DNA from: Spirochaetota bacterium
GTDB lineage: Bacteria; Spirochaetota; Spirochaetia; Sphaerochaetales; Sphaerochaetaceae
Length of the DNA: 64,000 nucleotides
Direction: 5' to 3'
Assembly: GCA_023401595.1 (NCBI GenBank)
Contig: JAEXDQ010000048.1
Location: 1-64,000, forward strand
Made by a program: the position numbers and the translations under genes. Positions 17,020 through 26,282 of the stretch are shown here, piece after piece (within the stretch, counting starts at the first letter, position 1; each line of letters starts with the position of its first letter). A model generated the notes under the pieces. The model was not told the origin of the DNA. It searched no databases and saw only the letters and a program-made list of their open reading frames with translations.

Positions 17020-17732
17020 TGACTCCTCATAATCATGCCGCGAAAGGGGATATCGCTCCTGTGGTGCTTGCTCCAGGAGATCCGCTACGCGCACGCATGG
17101 TCGCCGAACGCTATTTGTCCGACGCCCGGTTGGTCACCGATGTCCGCAATGTCCTCGGCTATACCGGCCGGTACGAAGGACGGGAGGTCAGCGTGATGGC
17201 GACCGGCATGGGAGCGCCCTCCATAGGCATCTACAGCTATGAGCTGTTCACCGAGTATGATGTCCGGACAATCATCCGTATCGGGACGAGCGGAGGGCTC
17301 CAGCCGGGTATCGCCATCGGCGACCTGATCCTCGCCATGACGGCGAGTACGGATTCCTCTTGGGCGCATCAGTACCGGTTGCAGGGTACCTACAGTCCCT
17401 GTTGCGACGCTTCCCTGTTGCTTTCCGCCGTGGATTTGTGCAAGGAACGGAGCGTGCCGTTCCATGCGGGCATGGTGTTCTCCAGCGATCTGTTCTCTTC
17501 GTATAACGCTTTGGGCGCCGACAGTTGGAGACCGTGGGCCCGCATGGGAGCCCTCGCCCAGGACATGGAGACGTACGCCCTGTACTGCACCGCCGCCTGG
17601 ACCGGCAAGCGTGCCCTTTCAATCCTGACTATGACCGATAGTTGCGTCAGTGGCGAGGGCTTGCCCGCTGACAGGCGGATGACCGCCCTCTATCCGATGG
17701 TGGAACTTGCTTTAGGGGTAGCCCTACGGTAG
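17019..17732 (+). CDS. deoD: Purine nucleoside phosphorylase, DeoD type
   Basis: A 237-residue hexameric-type phosphorylase that splits purine nucleosides to base and ribose-1-phosphate. Motifs seen: VVLAPGDPLRA, ATGMGAPSIGIYSYEL, RIGTSGGLQ and the catalytic-region MTDSCVSGE. In the usual E. coli enzyme the last reads VSDH; here it is TDSC, as in many family members. Its place at the end of the transporter operon means imported nucleosides are cut on entry. The final codons and TAG stop (17718-17732) are formed by an 11-bp repeat unit. Confidence 0.92.
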   Translation: MTPHNHAAKGDIAPVVLAPGDPLRARMVAERYLSDARLVTDVRNVLGYTGRYEGREVSVMATGMGAPSIGIYSYELFTEYDVRTIIRIGTSGGLQPGIAIGDLILAMTASTDSSWAHQYRLQGTYSPCCDASLLLSAVDLCKERSVPFHAGMVFSSDLFSSYNALGADSWRPWARMGALAQDMETYALYCTAAWTGKRALSILTMTDSCVSGEGLPADRRMTALYPMVELALGVALR

Positions 17733-17733
17733 T
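17713..17733 (+). repeat. Single TAGCCC-type repeat unit at the deoD stop
   Basis: The bases TTAGGGGTAGCCCTACGGTA here are the same as at 58852-58871, the beginning of the composite repeat near the maltodextrin locus. The unit provides the deoD stop codon. Confidence 0.75.
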
Positions 17734-17742
17734 CGATAAATC

Positions 17743-18375
17743 ATGGACATCCGGCCTGAGTTGTCAAAAAACCTTGATGTGAATGAATTTCGAGGTCATT
17801 ACTACCTCAAAGAGGAGCTTGTTTCCTTTTGTCGGCGGGAAGGCTTGTGCGCGACCGGTGGCAAGCTGGAATTGACGGAGCGGATAGCGACCTACCTTTC
17901 CACTGGGCGAAGGGAGAAGGGGCGTTGTACGTCACCAAGCCGACGGAGACAGACCTGTAGTGGTGATGTCATTACCTCGGATACATTGATCGGGGACGGT
18001 TTCATCTGCTCAGAAAAGCATCGGGAATTCTTCAAAAGAGAGATCGGCGCTGGGTTTTCCTTCAATGTTGGATTTCAGAGATGGTTGAAAGCGAATGCCG
18101 ACAAGACATGTGGTGATGCGATCGTAGCCTATCGTCGTATTCTGGCGGAGAAGAGTATTTCTCCTCCTCCGATTGGCCGCCAGTTCGAGTACAACACATA
18201 CATACGTGATTTCTTCACCGATAATCCGGGGCTGCCGCTTGAAGCTGCGATTCATTGCTGGCGCTACAAGAAGATGAAGACTGGCGATCATCGATATGAA
18301 CCTGAAGACTTGGTTGCGTTGAATCGTCATGACCAAGCGATCCGGACGAGTCCAGACCGATTGACCCTAGATTGA
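17743..18375 (+). CDS. SAP-domain protein with DUF6434
   Basis: A 210-residue protein. An N-terminal SAP domain (about residues 20-52: HYYLKEELVSFCRREGL, KLELTERIATYL) suggests DNA or RNA binding. The remainder matches DUF6434, with repeated motifs FNVGFQRWLKANADKT and QFEYNTYIRDFFTDNP followed by CWRYKK. The function is unknown. Its C-terminal residues and stop codon are encoded by the first units of an 11-bp repeat array, and a unit of the other repeat type sits just before it, so the gene is bracketed by repeats. Base use is more mixed than in the deoD operon. Confidence 0.75.
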   Translation: MDIRPELSKNLDVNEFRGHYYLKEELVSFCRREGLCATGGKLELTERIATYLSTGRREKGRCTSPSRRRQTCSGDVITSDTLIGDGFICSEKHREFFKREIGAGFSFNVGFQRWLKANADKTCGDAIVAYRRILAEKSISPPPIGRQFEYNTYIRDFFTDNPGLPLEAAIHCWRYKKMKTGDHRYEPEDLVALNRHDQAIRTSPDRLTLD

Positions 18376-18436
18376 CCCTAGATTGACCCTAGAGTGAGCC
18401 TAGAGTGAGCCTAGAGTGAGCCTAGAGTGAGCCTAA
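18360..18436 (+). repeat. 11-bp tandem repeat array (TGAGCC type), seven units
   Basis: Three units ATTGACCCTAG then four units AGTGAGCCTAG (the last ending AA), without gaps. The SAP gene's TGA stop is in the second unit. Confidence 0.95.
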
Positions 18437-18490
18437 GGCGAAACACATCCAATCTCTATCTGCTTGACACGAGGACTCCATTCACAGGAA

Positions 18491-18556
18491 TATAATGACG
18501 GTCGAGAGTAGCTGTTCGCGTAAGTCCTGACTCCAGGATTTACGCTCTTTTTTTCT
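18491..18556 (+). promoter_or_regulatory. Promoter-proximal attenuator-like terminator before the ABC exporter
   Basis: A TATAAT hexamer at 18491-18496 is followed by a strong hairpin, GCGTAAGTCCTG pairing with CAGGATTTACGC (18518-18545), and a run of seven T. The TTGACA at 18462 lies 21 bases before TATAAT, which is longer than usual. The terminator sits about 20 bases after the expected start and 60 bases before the exporter gene, which fits a transcription-attenuated leader; alternatively it ends a short RNA. Confidence 0.55.
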
Positions 18557-18616
18557 GTTGGTACATGTGGTTCCAATCCACGGTTCTTTGTTAATGATAG
18601 GAGAAGGTTGTTCCTT

Positions 18617-20425
18617 ATGTATAAAATACTTATGAAATCGGTTCGGGAGTATGGGAAGGCTTCCATCCTGTCGCCGGTCCTCGTCGCCTTCGAGGTGCTG
18701 ATGGAATGCATCATTCCGTTCATCATCGCCAAGCTGGTCAACCAGATACAGACGGGATGTGAGTTCGGCGTCATTATGCGGTATGGGCTTGTACTGGTTG
18801 GCATGGCGTTGTTGTCGCTGACCTTCGGCACGTTGGCGGGCTCGGCCTGCGCCACCGCCTCTTGTGGGTTTGCGAAGAATCTTCGTAAGGACCTGTACTA
18901 CAAGATCCAGACCTTTTCGTTCGAGAATATCGACAGATTCTCCACATCTTCTCTGGTCACCAGACTCACCACCGATGTAAGCAACGTTCAGATGGCCTAT
19001 ATGATGGTCATCCGTACCGCGGTCAGGTGCCCGCTGATGCTGGTCTTCGCCTTTTCCATGGCGTTCTACATGGGCGGGCGTATGGCGTTCATCTTCCTGA
19101 TCGTGATTCCTATCCTCGGTATCGGATTGTTCACCATCATCCGTAAAGTCATGCCGTTATTCAAGAAAGTGTTCCGCAAGTACGATGCGCTGAACAATTC
19201 CATCCAGGAGAACATCAATGGAATGCGGGTCGTCAAGTCGTTCGTCCGGGAGGACTACGAGAAAAAGAAATTCGCAGTGGTCGCCGAAGACGTCTGCGCC
19301 GATTTCACGAAAGCCGAACGAATCCTGGCGTTCAATACCCCGTTGATGCAATTCTGCCTGTACGTCGTCATGGTGTTCGTGCTGTCGTTCGGCTCCTACA
19401 TGATAGTCACAACCAAGGGGCTGTCCCTGAACGTCGGCCAACTGTCCGCGCTGCTGACCTATAGCTTCCAGATTCTCAGCAGCCTCATGATGGTATCGAT
19501 GGTTTTCGTCATGATCACCATGGCGAATGAGTCGATGCGGCGTATCGTCGAGGTCTTAGGGGAGGAAAGCACCTTGACCAGCGGCCAGAAGCTGGCCATG
19601 GAGGTCAAGGATGGTTCCATCGACTTCGACCATGTGAGCTTCAAATACTCGGCCAGGGCCGAGCGGATGGCTTTGGCGGACATCGACCTGCACATCCGAT
19701 CCGGCGAAACCATAGGAATCATCGGCGGTACGGGCTCCTCGAAATCTTCGCTGATCCAGCTGATTCCGCGTCTGTACGATGCGACGGAAGGCGTTGTGAA
19801 AGTGGGCGGCGTCGATGTCCGCGACTACGATCTGGAGGCTTTGCGCAACCAGGTCGCCGTGGTGTTGCAAAAGAACGTATTGTTCTCCGGTACGATCAAG
19901 GAGAACCTTCGATGGGGGAACAAGGACGCCACGGACGAGGAACTCGTAGAGGCCTGCCGTCTGGCTCAGGCCGATGAATTCATCACCCAGTTCCCCAAAG
20001 GCTATGATACCTATATCGAACAAGGGGGGACGAACGTCTCAGGCGGACAGAAGCAACGGCTGTGCATCGCCCGTGCGTTGCTGAAGAAGCCGAAGATACT
20101 GATTCTGGACGACTCCACCAGCGCCGTGGACACCAAGACCGACGCGATGATCCGCAAGGCGTTTCGGACTTTCCTTCCCGATACGACGAAAATCATCATT
20201 GCCCAGCGTACCGCGTCGGTAGAGGACGCCGACCGGATCGTGGTGATGGACGGCGGTTCCGTCAATGCCGTCGGTACGCATGAGGAGCTGTTGAAGGACA
20301 ACGAAATCTATCGCGAGGTCTATGTCTCTCAGAACAAAGCCGCGCTGGGCACGACCGCTGACGGGGACTTCGACAAAGTAGTCGCGACGATTGAAGAAAA
20401 TGGAGGCGGACGCCATGCCGAATAA
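18617..20425 (+). CDS. ABC exporter half-transporter, degenerate-site subunit
   Basis: A 602-residue membrane-ATPase fusion with about six N-terminal helices (to about residue 310) and a C-terminal nucleotide-binding domain. Walker A reads GGTGSSKSS (Ser replaces the Gly before Lys), the signature is VSGGQKQR, and Walker B ends LILDDSTSAVD with Asp in place of the catalytic Glu. This matches the non-catalytic partner in heterodimeric exporters. The ATG at 18617 is preceded by AGGAGAAGG. It overlaps the next gene by 11 bases. The substrate is unknown; drugs or lipids are typical of the family. Confidence 0.9.
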   Translation: MYKILMKSVREYGKASILSPVLVAFEVLMECIIPFIIAKLVNQIQTGCEFGVIMRYGLVLVGMALLSLTFGTLAGSACATASCGFAKNLRKDLYYKIQTFSFENIDRFSTSSLVTRLTTDVSNVQMAYMMVIRTAVRCPLMLVFAFSMAFYMGGRMAFIFLIVIPILGIGLFTIIRKVMPLFKKVFRKYDALNNSIQENINGMRVVKSFVREDYEKKKFAVVAEDVCADFTKAERILAFNTPLMQFCLYVVMVFVLSFGSYMIVTTKGLSLNVGQLSALLTYSFQILSSLMMVSMVFVMITMANESMRRIVEVLGEESTLTSGQKLAMEVKDGSIDFDHVSFKYSARAERMALADIDLHIRSGETIGIIGGTGSSKSSLIQLIPRLYDATEGVVKVGGVDVRDYDLEALRNQVAVVLQKNVLFSGTIKENLRWGNKDATDEELVEACRLAQADEFITQFPKGYDTYIEQGGTNVSGGQKQRLCIARALLKKPKILILDDSTSAVDTKTDAMIRKAFRTFLPDTTKIIIAQRTASVEDADRIVVMDGGSVNAVGTHEELLKDNEIYREVYVSQNKAALGTTADGDFDKVVATIEENGGGRHAE

Positions 20426-22343
20426 AGCGGAACTCCGAAATCGACAGTCTCAAAAGCTCACAGTCCAAAAAAAGAAGACTCTCAAAAGACTGCTCAAGAC
20501 ATTGTTTGAATTCTATCCGGTTATGATGCCATCGGTACTCTTCTGCATAGTGGTAAGTGCCGTGGTCAGCTCGGCGCCGTCGGTCTTCATGCAGAACATC
20601 ATTGCGTTCATTGAATCCGCTTGGCGGACGGGAGACTGGACCGCCGTGTCGGGACGGATATTCAGGTTCGTCGGAATCCTCGTGGTCTTCTATGTCCTTT
20701 CCTTGCTCGCAGCTTTTGTCTACACACAGATGATGGCCGTTATCTCCCAGGGGTTGCTGAAGAAGCTCCGGGAGCGGATGTTCGACGGCATGCAGGATCT
20801 GCCGGTCAGATACTTCGACACCCACAATCATGGCGACGTAATGAGCTACTATACCAATGATATCGATACGTTGCGGCAGATGGTGTCCCAGAGCTTTCCC
20901 CAGCTGCTGATTTCCGCGGTGACCGTTGCTACGATTTTCGGTATCATGGTCTACTACTGCGTCTGGCTGACCTTGGTCGTACTCGCGGGCATAGTCTGCA
21001 TGGTGGCGGTCACCGGCAAGGTCGGCGGCGGCTCCGCCCGGTATTTCATCCGTCAGCAGCAGGCTATCGGAAAAATGGAGGGTTTTGTCGAGGAGATGAT
21101 GAACGGACAGAAGGTCGTCAAGGTCTTCTGCCATGAAGAGGAGAGCAAGCTGGACTTCGACCGGGTGAACGACGCATTGTTCTCGGATTCCGAAAAAGCG
21201 AACAAGTATGCCAATATCCTCGGCCCGATCCTCAACAACATCGGCAATATCCTCTATGTCGTCGTCGCGTTGGCCGGCGGCTTGTTGTTGCTTGCGAAAG
21301 TCCCCAACCTGAGCATTTCAGGAATGGCGATCAGCATCAGCATCGTCGTGCCCTTCTTGAACATGACCAAGCAGTTCGCCGGCAATATCGGGCAGGTCTC
21401 CCATCAGATCAACTCGGTGGTGATGGGTCTCGCCGGCGCTGAACGTATCTTCGCGTTGATAGATGAGAAGCCGGAGATAGACGACGGCTATGTGACGCTG
21501 GTCAACGCAAGGGAGATCGACGGACGGCTGACCGAATGCTCGGAACGTACGGGTCTTTGGGCGTGGAAGCATCCGCATAAGGCCGAAGGCACTGTAACGT
21601 ATACCAGAGTACGTGGCGATGTTCGGATGTTCGACGTAGACTTTGGCTATTCGCCGGACAAGACGGTGCTTCATGGCGTCACGCTCTATGCAGAACCGGG
21701 CCAGAAGGTCGCCTTCGTCGGCGCTACCGGAGCGGGAAAGACGACGATCACCAATTTGCTCAACCGTTTCTACGATATCGCCGACGGCAAGATTAGATAT
21801 GACGGCATCAATATCAACAAAATCAGGAAAGCCGACCTCCGTCGTTCGCTGGGAATCGTTCTGCAGGATACGAACCTGTTTACCGGTACGGTGATGGACA
21901 ACATCCGTTATGGCAAGCTTGACGCCACGGACGAAGACTGTATCGCCGCCGCAAGACTCGCCGGGGCGCATGATTTCATTACCCGCCTGCCCGACGGATA
22001 CGACACGCCGCTTGCGGGGAACGGGGCGAACCTTTCCCAAGGGCAGCGGCAGCTGCTCGCCATTGCCCGTGCCGCGGTCGCTGATCCTCCGGTGATGATT
22101 CTTGACGAGGCGACGTCGTCCATAGACACTCGTACTGAAGCGATTGTCCAGCGGGGGATGGACGCGTTGATGACCGGCCGTACCGTCTTTGTGATAGCCC
22201 ATCGGCTTTCCACCGTCAAGAACGCCGATGTCATCATGGTGCTTGACCATGGTCGTATCATTGAACGTGGTACTCACGCCGCCCTGATCACTGAGAAGGG
22301 TCAGTACTATCAGCTGTATACGGGGGCCTTTGAACTGGAATAG
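20415..22343 (+). CDS. ABC exporter half-transporter, catalytic subunit
   Basis: A 642-residue membrane-ATPase fusion. Walker A is GATGAGKTT, the signature is LSQGQRQ, and Walker B is MILDEATSSID with the catalytic Glu present. It is therefore the competent partner of the subunit encoded at 18617. A segment of about 30 residues before the ATPase domain (ECSERTGLWAWKHPHKAEG) is an insertion often seen in this subfamily. The ATG at 20415 has GGAGG 8 bases upstream and overlaps the previous gene. Confidence 0.9.
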   Translation: MPNKAELRNRQSQKLTVQKKKTLKRLLKTLFEFYPVMMPSVLFCIVVSAVVSSAPSVFMQNIIAFIESAWRTGDWTAVSGRIFRFVGILVVFYVLSLLAAFVYTQMMAVISQGLLKKLRERMFDGMQDLPVRYFDTHNHGDVMSYYTNDIDTLRQMVSQSFPQLLISAVTVATIFGIMVYYCVWLTLVVLAGIVCMVAVTGKVGGGSARYFIRQQQAIGKMEGFVEEMMNGQKVVKVFCHEEESKLDFDRVNDALFSDSEKANKYANILGPILNNIGNILYVVVALAGGLLLLAKVPNLSISGMAISISIVVPFLNMTKQFAGNIGQVSHQINSVVMGLAGAERIFALIDEKPEIDDGYVTLVNAREIDGRLTECSERTGLWAWKHPHKAEGTVTYTRVRGDVRMFDVDFGYSPDKTVLHGVTLYAEPGQKVAFVGATGAGKTTITNLLNRFYDIADGKIRYDGININKIRKADLRRSLGIVLQDTNLFTGTVMDNIRYGKLDATDEDCIAAARLAGAHDFITRLPDGYDTPLAGNGANLSQGQRQLLAIARAAVADPPVMILDEATSSIDTRTEAIVQRGMDALMTGRTVFVIAHRLSTVKNADVIMVLDHGRIIERGTHAALITEKGQYYQLYTGAFELE

Positions 22344-22457
22344 GCGCGATACTTCATTCAAAAAATGTCGGTATGGGGTCCGCTGTGATTGATAAGCATC
22401 TGAACGTGGTGTATTCTGAAATCGTAATGCTACATGATAGCATGAAGGAGAAATAGC

Positions 22458-23177
22458 ATGGCTGCAAGAGATTACCGTGACGCCGCTCGGGCGAGTCTTG
22501 TTGGAAAATGGGGAATGGGAATCCTGCTCACATTCACCGCTTTGGGGGTCGCAGGTTTCTGTGGGCTTCCACTGAACTTTATCCAGATCTTCAAGATTTT
22601 TCCTGCGCTTGAAACTTGGATGTTCTCGAATCTGTCAAACTTCAACATCTTTTTTGCAGGCATGGTCATAGTGCTTCCTGTTTTGAACTGGTCTCTTACT
22701 CTTGCGTTCTTGCTCCCCGTCAGAGGAAGGGACTTGGAACTCAAGGCTCTTACCTATGGGTTCCATAACTTTGCGAAGGTCTGGTGCCTTCAATTCTTCC
22801 TGGGGCTTTATACGTTCCTGTGGTCGTTGCTGCTGATTGTTCCCGGTATCGTCAAGGCGTATTCCTACGCAATGGCTCCCTATATTCTCGCGGACAACCC
22901 TGCGATGGATGCGAATGGAGCCATCACCCGAAGCCGAGAGCTGATGCGCGGTAACAAGTGGCGTCTGTTCTGCCTTGACCTGTCTTTCATCGGCTGGGGT
23001 ATCTTGGCCTGTTTGTCCTTTGGCGTTGGTCTGTTGTGGTTGGTTCCTTACCAGTCCGTCGCACGCGCCAAGTTCTATGACGAGCTCAGCCGGGCGACTT
23101 CCCAGCGGATTCCGGAGTCCCCTGTAGAGCAGACTCCTTCCTCTACGGATTCTTCCGCCGGTTCTGAGAATGCATGA
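22458..23177 (+). CDS. DUF975-family membrane protein
   Basis: A 239-residue protein with about five hydrophobic segments. The start AARDYRDAARASLVGKWG and the conserved AMAPYILADNP then AITRSRELMRGNKWRLF are typical of DUF975. The C-terminal tail is rich in Ser, Pro and Glu. An AAGGAGAAA site precedes the ATG. The function is unknown. It forms its own unit between the exporter genes and a strong terminator. Confidence 0.8.
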   Translation: MAARDYRDAARASLVGKWGMGILLTFTALGVAGFCGLPLNFIQIFKIFPALETWMFSNLSNFNIFFAGMVIVLPVLNWSLTLAFLLPVRGRDLELKALTYGFHNFAKVWCLQFFLGLYTFLWSLLLIVPGIVKAYSYAMAPYILADNPAMDANGAITRSRELMRGNKWRLFCLDLSFIGWGILACLSFGVGLLWLVPYQSVARAKFYDELSRATSQRIPESPVEQTPSSTDSSAGSENA

Positions 23178-23200
23178 CGAATTCCTGTAAGCTTTTATTG

Positions 23201-23232
23201 AGACGCAGACCCTTGGGGTCTGCGTCTTTTTG
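23201..23232 (+). terminator. Strong rho-independent terminator
   Basis: AGACGCAGACCC pairs perfectly with GGGTCTGCGTCT around TTG, followed by TTTTTG. It ends the DUF975 transcript. Confidence 0.95.
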
Positions 23233-23471
23233 TATAGTCAGGAAGTGGCGTGTTCCATGGTTTCCAAGATAGGGGTTGGAAATTCGCAGGAACAACGCTC
23301 CGTCATTTCCTGTGGATGAAAGTCTTTCGCTGACGGCCGTCTGTCAAAGATAACCATGAAACATGTTGCGGCCGTTTGCAGGGTTCTGTTATCATGATGT
23401 TCTATAGTGCGGAAACTACAAAATGTATTTTGTAACTTTGATGCCGGCAGGTGGCGTATAGGAGAGAGCCG

Positions 23472-23867
23472 ATGACGACGGAGGCGTTGGAAGGGTTGCT
23501 TCAAGCGTATTGGCGGGCGGTAACCGACCAGGATGCGAATGCGTTGGGAGCCTACTTCCTCCCGGAAGCATCTATCAGATGGCACAATACGAATGAAGAA
23601 TTTTCCGTGGAGGAGTTCGTTCGGGCGAATTGTGAATATCCGGGGAATTGGGTTGGAGAGGTGGAGCGAATCGAGTTCTGCGGCAGAGGGATGGCCGTAA
23701 CGGTGACTCATGTCCGGGCGAAAGACGAAGAGCTGTCGTTTCATGTCGTATCGTTCATCCTCTTGGATGCCAACGGCAAAATCCTGAGTATCGACGAGTA
23801 CTGGGGCGACGATGGGCCCGTTCCACAATGGAGGCTGGACAAGCATATCGGAAGAGCCATTCGTTGA
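23472..23867 (+). CDS. SnoaL/NTF2-like protein
   Basis: A 131-residue single-domain protein of the NTF2/SnoaL fold: an N-terminal helix (LLQAYWRAVTDQDANALGAY) then FLPEASIRWHNTNEEFSVEE and a C-terminal sheet ending ILSIDEYWGDDG. Such proteins are ligand-binding or small enzymes; no specific role can be given. The ATG at 23472 follows GGAGAGAG. It is the first of a series of small genes, all on this strand, with similar spacing. Confidence 0.75.
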   Translation: MTTEALEGLLQAYWRAVTDQDANALGAYFLPEASIRWHNTNEEFSVEEFVRANCEYPGNWVGEVERIEFCGRGMAVTVTHVRAKDEELSFHVVSFILLDANGKILSIDEYWGDDGPVPQWRLDKHIGRAIR

Positions 23868-23894
23868 TGCGGCTGAGAAACTTGAGGAAGGACT

Positions 23895-24398
23895 ATGGAA
23901 TTGACAATCAGAGAAGCAATGCCTGATGACGCTGAAGCCCTGCTGGAGTATATGCGGATTATCGGTGGGGAGACCGACAACCTGTCGTTTGGTTGCGAGG
24001 GGTTGCCGCTGTCGGCGGAACAGGAACGCGAATTCATTCAGTCGGTCAGTGGTTCCGGCAGGAACGTGCTGTTTGTTGCATATGACGGAGCTGTATTGGT
24101 CGGTACTGCCCAGTTGACATGTTTTTCTCGTCGTTTTTCGCACAGAAGTGAACTGGCGGTCAGTATGCGGAAAACTTGGTGGGGAGAGGGTATAGGTTCT
24201 CGGCTCCTGGAAGCCCTGATTGTTTTTGCGAAAGAGAAGGCCGATGTGGAAGTCATCTCCCTTGAGGTCAGATCCGACAACGAGCGGGCGATCGCCTTGT
24301 ACAGAAAGTTCGGATTCAGGAAGTACGGGACTTATAGGAAGTTTTTCAAGATTGACGGTAAGTATTTTGACGCGGACTGCATGAATCTGTATCTCTGA
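23895..24398 (+). CDS. GNAT acetyltransferase
   Basis: A 167-residue acetyltransferase. The acetyl-CoA signature appears as VSMRKTWWGEGIGSRLLEAL, and the C-terminal EVRSDNERAIALYRKFGFRK is the usual fourth motif. The order of motifs is that of L-amino-acid or ribosomal-protein N-acetyltransferases, but the substrate cannot be told. A GAGGAAGG site precedes the ATG. Confidence 0.85.
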   Translation: MELTIREAMPDDAEALLEYMRIIGGETDNLSFGCEGLPLSAEQEREFIQSVSGSGRNVLFVAYDGAVLVGTAQLTCFSRRFSHRSELAVSMRKTWWGEGIGSRLLEALIVFAKEKADVEVISLEVRSDNERAIALYRKFGFRKYGTYRKFFKIDGKYFDADCMNLYL

Positions 24399-24454
24399 CG
24401 ATGATGCGTCCCGCGCCCCCGAATATGTTGTTTTGTAGGAGAACGAGGAGCAGA

Positions 24455-24928
24455 ATGTCGATATTTGAAAAAGCGTTGAGCGTGATGGATGACTTGTTTG
24501 GCCGAGACAGGCAGTTCTCGATGGCTACGGTGAAGGATGGGATACCTTCAGTACGCTTCGTTGATACCTATTATGAGGATGGTTGTATGTATATCGTGAC
24601 TCATGCGGCTTCGCGGAAGGTCAAGGATATATCCCACAATCCAAATGTGGCGTTGTGCAATAGCAGTCTATGCAGGTTCCGCGGTCTGGCGGTCAATATC
24701 GGGCATCCTTTGGACAGCTCCAACGCCCTTGTCCGTCAACGTCTGATAGAGATATTCGAGCCTTGGTATTTCGCCCACAACAATGAAGCGGATCCCGGCA
24801 TGTGCTACGTCAAAGTCGAGCTGCAGTCGGGTTTCTTTCACCAGGACGGTATCGGATATAAGATTGATTTCGGAAAACGTACAGCGACCGCTTCATTGTT
24901 CGAATGCGATATCGCGTTGACCGAATGA
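24455..24928 (+). CDS. PPOX-family flavin-binding protein 1
   Basis: A 157-residue protein of the pyridoxamine 5'-phosphate oxidase-like split-barrel fold, which binds FMN or similar cofactors. Recognised from RQFSMATVKDGIPSVRFVDT and the following MYIVTHAASRKVKDISHNP then VALC. GAGGAG lies 6 bases before the ATG at 24455. A second member of the same family lies at 25810. Confidence 0.75.
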   Translation: MSIFEKALSVMDDLFGRDRQFSMATVKDGIPSVRFVDTYYEDGCMYIVTHAASRKVKDISHNPNVALCNSSLCRFRGLAVNIGHPLDSSNALVRQRLIEIFEPWYFAHNNEADPGMCYVKVELQSGFFHQDGIGYKIDFGKRTATASLFECDIALTE

Positions 24929-24984
24929 TTCCTCCGTATGGTATGTACGCAGGACGATGATGATGGATTCAGAGGAGGCTGCTG

Positions 24985-25653
24985 ATGGAACTTGCCGAAG
25001 CGATGTTGAACAGACATTCTGTAAGAAGCTACAAGGACGATCCGATTCCGGAGGAAATTCGAATGGAGCTTCTCAACGAAATATGGAGCTGCAACAAAGA
25101 TGGCGGTCTGAATATCAGGCTTGTGGTTGACGAGCCGCAAGCATTCAGCGGATTTTTGGCCCATTACGGCAAATTCCGTGGCGTACGTAATTATATCGCC
25201 ATGATCGGACCGAAATGCGATGGGCTTGAAGAACGAACCGGATACTACGGCGAACGGCTTGTCCTGAAGGCCCAGCTCCTGGGGCTGAACACTTGCTGGG
25301 TTGCTTTGACATTCAGAAAAAGCAAGACGAAGGATCTGGTGAAGGTGGGCGAGCGGCTGGTCTGTGTGATAGCGTTAGGATATGGAACGACACAAGGTGT
25401 TCCGCACAACAGTAAACCTCTTGAAAAGCTTTCCTCCGTATCTGGCCGGATGCCTGGCTGGTTCCGTTCCGGGATGGAGGCGGCCCAGCTCGCGCCTACC
25501 GCGATGAACCAGCAGAAATTCAGCTTCACCCTTGCCGGCAACGATATCGTCACCGCTGAAAGCACTGGCGGGTCGTATTCGCAAGTCGATCTCGGTATCG
25601 TAAAATACCACTTTGAAGTCGGTGCGGGCAAGGACCGGTTCCGATGGGGCTGA
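24985..25653 (+). CDS. Nitroreductase-family protein
   Basis: A 222-residue FMN-dependent oxidoreductase-like protein. The N-terminus LAEAMLNRHSVRSYKDDPIP is typical of nitroreductases, and GYYGERLVLKAQLLGLNTCW then APTAMNQQKFSF match the TM1586-type branch. Its substrate is unknown. A GAGGAGG site precedes the ATG. It lies between two PPOX-family genes, which suggests a shared flavin-dependent detoxification role (inference). Confidence 0.8.
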   Translation: MELAEAMLNRHSVRSYKDDPIPEEIRMELLNEIWSCNKDGGLNIRLVVDEPQAFSGFLAHYGKFRGVRNYIAMIGPKCDGLEERTGYYGERLVLKAQLLGLNTCWVALTFRKSKTKDLVKVGERLVCVIALGYGTTQGVPHNSKPLEKLSSVSGRMPGWFRSGMEAAQLAPTAMNQQKFSFTLAGNDIVTAESTGGSYSQVDLGIVKYHFEVGAGKDRFRWG

Positions 25654-25809
25654 CTTTGGATGCTAAGCTGACTTCGGACGATGATGCGGATGTGCATATG
25701 CACTGTTCGCTCTGCTGCTTATGAAAAGCATTCTACATGCCCGCCGGAGAGCTTCCGACCATTGTCTCCGGGTATTCGGACATATATCATATTTTGCGAG
25801 GATGACGAC

Positions 25810-26268
25810 ATGGGTGATGATTTTTTGGTGATGGCTGAAAGCTTGTTTCACGGGCTTGGAGACCATATGCATATGGTTCTTTCAACCAGCCATGGCGGCC
25901 GGGTCTGTTCACGGACAATGAGCGTCGTCCTATCGGGCGGCCGGTTTTACTTTCAGACCGATCGTATGATGCGCAAGTACCGTCAGCTTGTGGACAATCC
26001 GCAAGTCGCGCTGTGCAAGGACAATCTGCAGGTCGAGGGCTTATGTGAGGAACTGGGGCATCCGTTGGAGCATGAGGTCTTCCGCCAGCGGTTCTCGTCA
26101 TGTTTTCCAGGTTCTTTCGCCGCGTATTCGAGTCTGTCGGACGAACGGTTGTTCGTCGTGTCCCCTTTGTTCATTCAACGATGGTTGTACGATGACGGTA
26201 TTCCATACGTTGAGCGTTTTGATTTCATTGACAGGCAATATTCCAAAACGGCCTACGCCGGGCGCTGA
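25810..26268 (+). CDS. PPOX-family flavin-binding protein 2
   Basis: A 152-residue split-barrel protein (HMVLSTSHGGRVCSRTMSVV then FYFQTDRMMRKYRQLVDNPQ). It parallels the protein at 24455 in length and layout, so the two look like paralogues. The frame is open from 25681, but the ATG at 25810 gives the family N-terminus, with GAGGATGAC ahead of it. Confidence 0.7.
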   Translation: MGDDFLVMAESLFHGLGDHMHMVLSTSHGGRVCSRTMSVVLSGGRFYFQTDRMMRKYRQLVDNPQVALCKDNLQVEGLCEELGHPLEHEVFRQRFSSCFPGSFAAYSSLSDERLFVVSPLFIQRWLYDDGIPYVERFDFIDRQYSKTAYAGR

Positions 26269-26282
26269 GGCGGGAGGACGTC

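Noticed and set aside
23238..24143. 301-codon minus-strand frame
   Set aside because: It lies opposite the well-supported SnoaL and GNAT genes and has no family features; a shadow frame.
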